From assembly GCA_013695405.1 (NCBI GenBank), contig JACDAO010000036.1:1-11872 (forward strand): a stretch of 11,872 nucleotides of DNA, written 5' to 3'. The notes beneath the pieces are model-generated. The model saw nothing but the letters and a program-made list of their open reading frames with translations, had not been told where the DNA came from and made no database searches. The DNA is from Acidobacteriota bacterium (GTDB lineage: Bacteria; Acidobacteriota; Vicinamibacteria; Vicinamibacterales; Vicinamibacteraceae). This document shows, in pieces, positions 7,687-11,872 of the stretch (position 1 is its first letter; each line of letters starts with the position of its first letter). The position numbers and the translations under genes are program-made.

Positions 7687-7693
7687 GTCCGAA

Positions 7694-8170
7694 TCAGCCC
7701 CGGGCCAGCAGCGGCTGCCGTGTGTTCGCAATCTTGCGCTGCAGCTGCACGATCCCGTAGATCAGCGACTCGGGACGGGGGGGACAGCCGGGTACGAACA
7801 CATCGACGGGCACCACCTGATCGACGCCCTGGACGATCGCGTAATTGTCGAACACGCCGCCGACCGACGCGCAGGCGCCCATCGAGATCACCCACTTGGG
7901 CTCGGCCATCTGGTCGTAGACGCGGCGCAGCGCCGGCGCCATCTTCCGCGACAGCCGTCCGGCGACGATCATCAGGTCGGACTGTCGTGGCGAGCCGCGG
8001 AACACCTCGGCGCCGAAGCGGGCGATGTCGTAACGCGACGCGCTCATCGCCATCATCTCAATCGCACAGCAGGCCAACCCGAAGGCCACCGGCCAGATCG
8101 CCGATCGGCGAGCCCAGCCGACCAGCTTGTCGACAGTGGTGGTGAGCACGGGAATTTCGAAGTCAGACAT
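7694..8170 (-). CDS. nuoB: NADH-quinone oxidoreductase subunit B (NuoB), cluster N2 subunit
   Basis: This subunit carries the terminal [4Fe-4S] cluster N2, which hands electrons to quinone at the NuoB/NuoD interface. It has 158 residues, the usual size. The four ligands are the adjacent Cys34-Cys35 ([10 protein letters not shown]), Cys100 (MGACASVGG) and Cys129 (VPGCPPRPE). The basic helix before the quinone site ([18 protein letters not shown], 71-88) is intact. The ATG at 8170 has AAGG 9 nt upstream. It follows nuoA by 35 nt. The long open frame extending to 8635 is a shadow of nuoA and its leader. Confidence 0.98.
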   Translation of the reverse strand: MSDFEIPVLTTTVDKLVGWARRSAIWPVAFGLACCAIEMMAMSASRYDIARFGAEVFRGSPRQSDLMIVAGRLSRKMAPALRRVYDQMAEPKWVISMGACASVGGVFDNYAIVQGVDQVVPVDVFVPGCPPRPESLIYGIVQLQRKIANTRQPLLARG

Positions 8171-8205
8171 GGGGGGAGACCTTGCGTGGCAGGAGGAGTG
8201 CGGGC

Positions 8206-8568
8206 CTAGTCGCGCGTGTTCCAGTCGAGCGCGCCCTTGCGCCAGACGTACACATAGCCGGCCGCCAGAATCATGAAAAACACCAGGATCTGCACGAACC
8301 CGGCCCAGCGCAGTTCGCGCAGCGCCACCGCCCACGGATAGAGGAACGCCACCTCGATGTCGAACAGCAGAAAAATCATCGCCACCAGGTAGAAGCGCAC
8401 CGACATGCGCTCGCGCGCGTCGCCGACCGGAGGCATGCCGCACTCGTAGGGCGCCGACTTCTCTGCGGTGGGGTTGCGCGGTCCCAGGAACTGCGACAGG
8501 ACGATGTTGCCCGCGGCGAACGAGAAGCCGAAGCCGGTGAGCAGGACTATGGGAAGCCAGCCATCCAT
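8206..8568 (-). CDS. nuoA: NADH-quinone oxidoreductase subunit A (NuoA)
   Basis: This is the small membrane subunit A (homologue of ND3), whose loop reaches the quinone channel, and it is the first gene of the operon. It has 120 residues and three membrane helices. The conserved loop cysteine lies in [10 protein letters not shown] (about residues 41-50). [20 protein letters not shown] (58-77) is the most conserved helix, with the acidic pair of the FDIE motif. I chose the ATG at 8568 because [10 protein letters not shown] is a normal NuoA N-terminus. The frame extends to 8763, but the extra residues do not look like protein and cover the promoter region. No gene precedes it on this strand until the divergent glycosyltransferase, so operon transcription should begin in 8569-8771. 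Confidence 0.97.
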   Translation of the reverse strand: MDGWLPIVLLTGFGFSFAAGNIVLSQFLGPRNPTAEKSAPYECGMPPVGDARERMSVRFYLVAMIFLLFDIEVAFLYPWAVALRELRWAGFVQILVFFMILAAGYVYVWRKGALDWNTRD

Positions 8569-8603
8569 GAGTATCGGACGCCGCGTGTCGCGACGGAGGT
8601 GGC

Positions 8604-8625
8604 GCTTGTGAAAGTTTTCGCAAGC
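8604..8625. promoter_or_regulatory. 22-bp near-perfect palindrome in the nuoA leader (possible operator)
   Basis: GCTTGTGAAAG followed by TTTTCGCAAGC forms an inverted repeat with 9 of 11 base pairs matched (GCTTG-n-GAAA-nn-TTTC-n-CAAGC). It lies 36 nt upstream of the nuoA start and downstream of the proposed -10. The matched blocks have the shape of a dimeric regulator site. As RNA it could also fold as a leader hairpin. The AT-rich centre stands out in this GC-rich region. No known regulator consensus is claimed. Confidence 0.45.
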
Positions 8626-8669
8626 AGGGACACACATGGCCACCACGTGCACCCGCCCGAACACCGTGA

Positions 8670-8699
8670 ATGCTAGCCGCAAACCGCGCTCAGCTGCAA
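8670..8699 (-). promoter_or_regulatory. Possible sigma70-type promoter for the nuo operon
   Basis: On the minus strand TTGCAG (8699-8694) and TAGCAT (8675-8670) are separated by 18 nt. They match the -35 and -10 consensus at 3 of 6 and 4 of 6 positions. The leader to nuoA would be about 95-100 nt and would include the palindrome at 8604-8625. This is the best match I found by eye in the divergent region, and such matches can occur by chance. Confidence 0.25.
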
Positions 8700-8771
8700 G
8701 GACTGCCGCTGGATCCGACGTCGACCGGCCGCGCCCAGCGGGTGGCGGCGACTTCAGGCACAATCGCGGCG

Positions 8772-10229
8772 ATGCGCCTTGCGTGGTTCTCTCCGCTGCC
8801 GCCGGTCCGATCCGGCATCAGCGCGTACAGCGTCGACGTACTCGACGGGCTGCGCCACCGGCACGCGGTCGATCTCTACGTCGAAGACCGGGTCTGGCAT
8901 GCGGCCGGTGGACACCTGCACGCCGGCCGCGGCGCCGCCATCGTCCCGCTGGCCGGGCCGTGGCAGTTGCCGCTCTACCGGGCGTACGACTTAGCCGTGA
9001 GGCACGACCGCGAGCCGTACGACCTGATCGTCTATCAGATCGGCAACGCGCCCTGCCACGGCTTCATGTGGCCATACCTGCTGCGCTGGCCGGGCCTGGT
9101 CGTGCTGCACGACGCGGCGGTGCACCACGCCCGGGCGCAGGCGCTGCTGGCCGACCGCCGAGCCGAGGACTATCGCGCCGAGTTCCGCTTCAACCACCCG
9201 GGCATCGACCCCCGGGTGGCCGACTACGTCGTGGCCGGGTTGGAAGGGTCGCCCTACTACCTCTGGCCGATGCTGCGCACGGTGGTCAGCCGGGCCCGCG
9301 CCGTTGCGGTCCACGGCCCGACCCTGCGCGCCGCGCTGGCCGAGGAGTGGCCGGACACGCCGTTCACCACGATCAGCATGGGAGTGCCCGATCCCTGCGA
9401 CGTCGGGGGCACCGGGCACCGGGCACGGGACGCCGGGCATCGGGCAACAGGCTGCGGGCATCAGGCAGAGGTGGGCGCGCTCACCATGTCGACGTTCGGG
9501 CTGATCACGCCGGAGAAACGCATCCTGCCGATCCTGCGGGCGCTGGCGGCAATCCGGGATGAGCTCCCTGCCCTGCGCCTCCGCCTGGTGGGCGAGATTG
9601 ACGCGCACTACGCCCTGTGGGCCGATGTCGCTCACACCGGCACCGGCGACCTGATCGAGGTGACCGGCTACGTCAGCGACGAGGAGCTGGCGCACGAGCT
9701 GCTGCAGGCCGACGTCTGCCTGTGTCTGCGCTGGCCGACGGCACACGAGACGTCGGCGTCGTGGCTGCGGTGCCTGGCGGCCGGCAAAGCCACCGTCATC
9801 TCCGACCTGTCATCGACGGTCGATGTGCCGTCCCTCGACCCGCGCCATTGGCAGCTCAAGCACACGGAGGCGACAGCGGCAACCGTGTTCCAGCCCGGCG
9901 ACCCCGGCCGCGCGGTGGCGGTGTCGGTCCAGCTCGATGACGAGGAGGCGATGCTGCGGCAGGCGCTGCGCCGGCTGGCCAGCGATGCGTCGCTGCGGGC
10001 GGCGCTCGGGCGACGGGCCCGGGAGTGGTGGCAAGGCGCGCACACCTTGCCGCGGATGCAGCGCGACTACGGCGCGGCGGTGGAGTGGGCGGCCGCTCAG
10101 AACGACCCGGCATGGACTGACGGGGTGCCCGCGCACCTGCAGCCCGACTCGTCCGCCTGGGCCAGGCAGCTGGTCGCGCCATTCGCTCTCGACGGCGGAG
10201 TTGATATTCTGGACGCCGAGCCTCAGTGA
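8772..10229 (+). CDS. GT4-type glycosyltransferase with internal heptad repeat
   Basis: This is a predicted cytoplasmic or membrane-associated glycosyltransferase of 485 residues with a GT-B fold, using an unknown sugar nucleotide. The N-terminus MRLAWFSPLPPVRSGISAYS is the classical start of the N-terminal GT4 domain, so I chose the ATG at 8772 over an in-frame ATG at 8670 whose extra 34 residues look non-coding. The C-terminal domain starts near FGLITPEKRI (242-251) and holds the donor-site region HETSASWLRCLAAGKA, with Glu326 as the likely conserved glutamate and VISD after it. Residues 213-233, between the domains, are encoded by a 7-bp repeat. Ribosome-site signals are weak. It is divergent from nuoA. 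A role in exopolysaccharide or cell-surface glycan synthesis is inferred from the family and the nearby glycosyltransferases. Confidence 0.85.
   Translation: MRLAWFSPLPPVRSGISAYSVDVLDGLRHRHAVDLYVEDRVWHAAGGHLHAGRGAAIVPLAGPWQLPLYRAYDLAVRHDREPYDLIVYQIGNAPCHGFMWPYLLRWPGLVVLHDAAVHHARAQALLADRRAEDYRAEFRFNHPGIDPRVADYVVAGLEGSPYYLWPMLRTVVSRARAVAVHGPTLRAALAEEWPDTPFTTISMGVPDPCDVGGTGHRARDAGHRATGCGHQAEVGALTMSTFGLITPEKRILPILRALAAIRDELPALRLRLVGEIDAHYALWADVAHTGTGDLIEVTGYVSDEELAHELLQADVCLCLRWPTAHETSASWLRCLAAGKATVISDLSSTVDVPSLDPRHWQLKHTEATAATVFQPGDPGRAVAVSVQLDDEEAMLRQALRRLASDASLRAALGRRAREWWQGAHTLPRMQRDYGAAVEWAAAQNDPAWTDGVPAHLQPDSSAWARQLVAPFALDGGVDILDAEPQ
9407..9469 (+). repeat. Nine-unit 7-bp tandem repeat inside the glycosyltransferase gene
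   Basis: Nine consecutive 7-bp units run GGGCACC, GGGCACC, GGGCACG, GGACGCC, GGGCATC, GGGCAAC, AGGCTGC, GGGCATC, AGGCAGA. Their total of 63 bp equals 21 codons, so the frame is kept. In protein it gives three 7-residue units, TGHRARD, AGHRATG and CGHQAEV. It falls in the linker between the two GT-B domains, where length variation is likely tolerated. Confidence 0.85.
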
Positions 10230-10304
10230 CCGGCGTACGCCCCCAGCCGATATCGCGAGTCGAGCGCAAACGATCGGGGCCAGCAGCCGCCGGGTCCAGC
10301 CGCC

Positions 10305-10322
10305 CGCCGGACAAGTCCGGCG
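10305..10322. repeat. 18-bp perfect inverted repeat between the glycosyltransferase and thiS
   Basis: CGCCGGAC and GTCCGGCG are perfect inverted copies separated by AA. The site lies 76 nt after the glycosyltransferase stop and 45 nt before thiS. As RNA it would form a strong GC hairpin with a 4-nt loop. No T-run follows (CTACGGTG), so it does not look like a standard intrinsic terminator. It could be an operator, an attenuator or an RNA-stabilising hairpin. Confidence 0.55.
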
Positions 10323-10341
10323 CTACGGTGCCGAGCGTCCG

Positions 10342-10369
10342 AGCCCCCAGCCCCAAGGCCCCAGCCATG
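10342..10369 (+). repeat. Heptad-period AGCCCCC-like repeat carrying the thiS ribosome site
   Basis: Four units at a 7-nt step (AGCCCCC, AGCCCCA, AGGCCCC, AGCCATG) lead directly into the thiS start codon at 10367. The AAGG at 10355-10358, which spans the second and third units, lies 8 nt before the ATG and is the likely ribosome-binding site. Confidence 0.45.
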
Positions 10370-10576
10370 CCTCCGATCATCATCCAGCTGAACGGCGAAC
10401 GTCACGAGTTGCCCGCCCCGGTCACGGTGCAGGCACTATTGCTTTCGCTCCAGATTGACGCGCGGCGCGTCGCGGTCGAGCACAACGAACTGGTCGTCAA
10501 GAAGCTTGCGTACGCGGACACCGTCGTCGGGGACGGGGACGCCGTCGAAGTGGTCAACTTCGTGGGCGGTGGGTAG
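10367..10576 (+). CDS. thiS: Sulfur carrier protein ThiS
   Basis: This is a 69-residue ubiquitin-fold sulfur carrier for the thiazole half of thiamine. ThiF adenylates its C-terminal glycine, which becomes a thiocarboxylate, and ThiG then uses the sulfur. The N-terminus MPPIIIQLNGERHELP and the end DAVEVVNFVGGG are typical, with the required terminal Gly-Gly. VAVEHNELVVKK lies in the middle, as in the family. The frame is open upstream to 10226, but the ATG at 10367 has AAGG at a good distance and gives the family length. thiG, thiF and thiC are not in the window. The last 23 nt overlap the 3' end of the convergent GT2 gene. MoaD-like carriers share this fold, but the size and sequence fit ThiS better. 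Confidence 0.9.
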   Translation: MPPIIIQLNGERHELPAPVTVQALLLSLQIDARRVAVEHNELVVKKLAYADTVVGDGDAVEVVNFVGGG

Positions 10577-11489
10577 AGGCTCCTCGCGCAATCCGCACAG
10601 CCGTCAGCTTGACGACGAGCCGTGCGGTCAACAGCGCCTTCGCACCCAGACGGCGCGGGTCCCACACTCGTGGGGCATTCCATCGGGTGTAGTACCGGTA
10701 AGCGCTCGCATGGAAGGCACGCAAGGCCGCGGCGGGGGCGTGGCGGCTCGACTGCCCGACGGCGTGTCGCACACTGACGCCCGGCGCATAGCGCACGTGC
10801 CCACCGCGCTCGCGCATTCGCCGGCAAAGATCGGCGTCCTCCCAGTAGAGGAAGTAGCGCTCGTCGAATCCGTCCACCTGATCGAAGGCATCGCGCCGCA
10901 CCAGCAGGCAGGCGCCGCTGATCCAGTCCACCGTCATCGACGAGGCGCCCGCGGGCAGCCGCTCCGGCCAGATGACCTGCCGGCCGACCACCCCACTCGA
11001 CGGGAGGAGCCGCGTCAGCCATCCGGTGCGGCCGGCCAGCCCCGCCAGCACGTTGGGGTCGCCGCGCGCACTGCCCTGCACGGCGCCGTCCGGATCCTGG
11101 ATGCGGGGGCCGATCGCCACGCAGCGGGGGTGCCGGTCGGCCTCGGCGATCAGCTGCTCGATCACTCCGGGTGTGAGTTCGCAATCGGGATTCAGGAAGA
11201 GGAGCCAGTGCGCCTCACTCGCCCGCGCACCGCTGTTGCACGCCGCACCAAAACCGATGTTTTCGGGATTGCGCCGCACGATCACATCGTCACTCGTCTG
11301 GAGGGGCGCGAGGCTGTCGTCACCCGACGCGTTGTCCACGACGATCACGTCCCATGGCTGCGTGCCGCGCGCCTGCCGCACCGCGGCCACCCCAGCCGCC
11401 AGCAGCGCCCCGGCGTTGTAGTTGACGATGACGACGGCCAGGCAGGTCAGGTGCGGCTCCGACCGATCAGGAAGCGCTTCTCGCGCCAT
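10554..11489 (-). CDS. GT2-family glycosyltransferase (rhamnosyltransferase-like, WbbL type)
   Basis: This is a predicted GT-A fold glycosyltransferase of 311 residues (298 with the alternative start), likely adding a sugar such as rhamnose to a lipid-linked surface glycan. LAVVIVNYNAG opens the nucleotide domain, followed by VDNASGD (51-57), NIGFGAACN (77-85) and the metal-binding LNPD (99-102). WISGACLLVRR (189-199) and GFDERYFLYWEDADLCRR (207-224) are typical of the WbbL branch. The ATG at 11489 overlaps the preceding gene by 43 nt. A CTG at 11450 would overlap its stop as CTGA and has GGAG (11460-11457) 6 nt upstream, so the real start may be there. The 3' end runs 23 nt into thiS on the other strand. 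Donor and acceptor are unknown. Confidence 0.86.
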   Translation of the reverse strand: MAREALPDRSEPHLTCLAVVIVNYNAGALLAAGVAAVRQARGTQPWDVIVVDNASGDDSLAPLQTSDDVIVRRNPENIGFGAACNSGARASEAHWLLFLNPDCELTPGVIEQLIAEADRHPRCVAIGPRIQDPDGAVQGSARGDPNVLAGLAGRTGWLTRLLPSSGVVGRQVIWPERLPAGASSMTVDWISGACLLVRRDAFDQVDGFDERYFLYWEDADLCRRMRERGGHVRYAPGVSVRHAVGQSSRHAPAAALRAFHASAYRYYTRWNAPRVWDPRRLGAKALLTARLVVKLTAVRIARGASTHRPRS

Positions 11490-11872
11490 TTGCCCACCAG
11501 GGGCGGCAAACTCATGGCTGCCAGCAGCGTGCCGGACGACACACAGCGCAAGGCCTGGGCGTGTCGCCGTTTCTGCACCGCATGGCGCCATCCCTCCAGC
11601 GCCTCGCGCTTCCCCTGGGCGAACGCCGCCAGGCGCCCCCGCCGCCAGAACCAGGCCGCGGCCATCACGTTGTAGAGCAGGTGCAGGGGCGCCATCAGGA
11701 CGACCAGTGCCCATGGCGTGTTCGCCCACCATGCCCACTCCAGGTTCCGCTGCCCGAGGCGCACGGGCCCGGCGGCCTCGATCCCGAGCGTGGCGCTTCC
11801 GGCGTGATGGACCACGGCCTCCGGCACGTACAGACAGCGCCCGCCCGCAAGCCTCACGCGGTTGCCGAGATC
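11447..11872 (-). CDS. GT2-family glycosyltransferase, C-terminal part (5' end beyond right edge)
   Basis: The frame is open through the right edge (141 codons plus stop seen). It begins DLGNRVRLAGGRCLYVPEAV, which matches the end of the catalytic GT2 domain (usually DLxWRxRxAG, after the catalytic ED). HHAGSATLG and QRNLEWAWWANTPW are typical of GT2 enzymes that modify polysaccharides. A hydrophobic segment (WALVVLMAPLHLLYNVMAAA, within 11660-11730) may be a membrane anchor. The tail is basic. An in-frame ATG at 11857 is not the true start. The stop overlaps the following GT2 gene, so the two probably form one operon. The nucleotide-binding half is outside the window, so specificity cannot be judged. 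Confidence 0.82.
   Translation of the reverse strand, partial: DLGNRVRLAGGRCLYVPEAVVHHAGSATLGIEAAGPVRLGQRNLEWAWWANTPWALVVLMAPLHLLYNVMAAAWFWRRGRLAAFAQGKREALEGWRHAVQKRRHAQALRCVSSGTLLAAMSLPPLVGKWREKRFLIGRSRT

Noticed and set aside
9407..9469. CRISPR-like or transposon-derived repeat
   Set aside because: The units are 7 bp with no spacers and lie within a coding frame, so it is a simple tandem repeat.
10305..10322. Intrinsic terminator after the glycosyltransferase
   Set aside because: The stem is strong, but no T-tract follows, so I kept it only as an inverted repeat.
10230..10366. TPP riboswitch upstream of thiS
   Set aside because: I could not find the conserved CTGAGA and ACCTGA-type core elements, only a simple GC-rich inverted repeat.

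Overview
The window is GC-rich, tightly packed bacterial chromosomal DNA with no tRNA, rRNA, transposase, integrase or CRISPR. Its backbone is a respiratory complex I (NADH:quinone oxidoreductase, nuo) operon on the minus strand. Divergent from it are a glycosyltransferase gene and thiS, and facing thiS are two glycosyltransferase genes of the rhamnosyltransferase-like GT2 type. High GC, many GTG starts, heptad-period simple repeats and a gmhA-type gene point to a Gram-negative soil or sediment bacterium. An Acidobacteriota (Vicinamibacteria-like) source is my best guess, but it rests on general impression and I cannot test it here.

Right-hand part of the operon (8568 down to 3344), read in transcription order: nuoA, nuoB, nuoC, a GmhA-type sugar-phosphate (SIS) isomerase, nuoD, nuoE, nuoF. 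The isomerase start overlaps the nuoC stop by 4 nt (GTGA). A 77-nt repeat-like spacer follows it before nuoD.

Left-hand part (3325 down to 1): nuoH, nuoJ, nuoK, nuoL, the last running off the left edge. The genes are colinear with the usual nuo order, but nuoG (expected between F and H) and nuoI (expected between H and J) are absent. Both junctions are clean and short (18 and 5 nt). The missing genes encode exactly the iron-sulfur proteins that wire NuoF to NuoB, so they must be encoded elsewhere, be replaced by something else, or have been lost. All visible nuo genes look intact, with cofactor ligands and key membrane residues conserved.

Region 8569-8771 is the divergent intergenic region. 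It holds a possible nuoA promoter and a 22-bp near-perfect palindrome in the nuoA leader.

Region 8772-10229 (+) is a GT4-type glycosyltransferase with a nine-unit, 7-bp-period repeat inserted in frame between its two Rossmann domains. After a 137-nt spacer with a strong inverted repeat comes thiS (10367-10576). Its 3' end overlaps the 3' end of a convergent GT2 gene by 23 nt. That GT2 gene is coupled to another GT2 gene whose 5' part lies beyond the right edge.

Two themes run together: NADH-driven respiration, and envelope glycan synthesis (a heptose-type isomerase plus three glycosyltransferases). The coupling of the isomerase to the nuo operon is the physical link between them.
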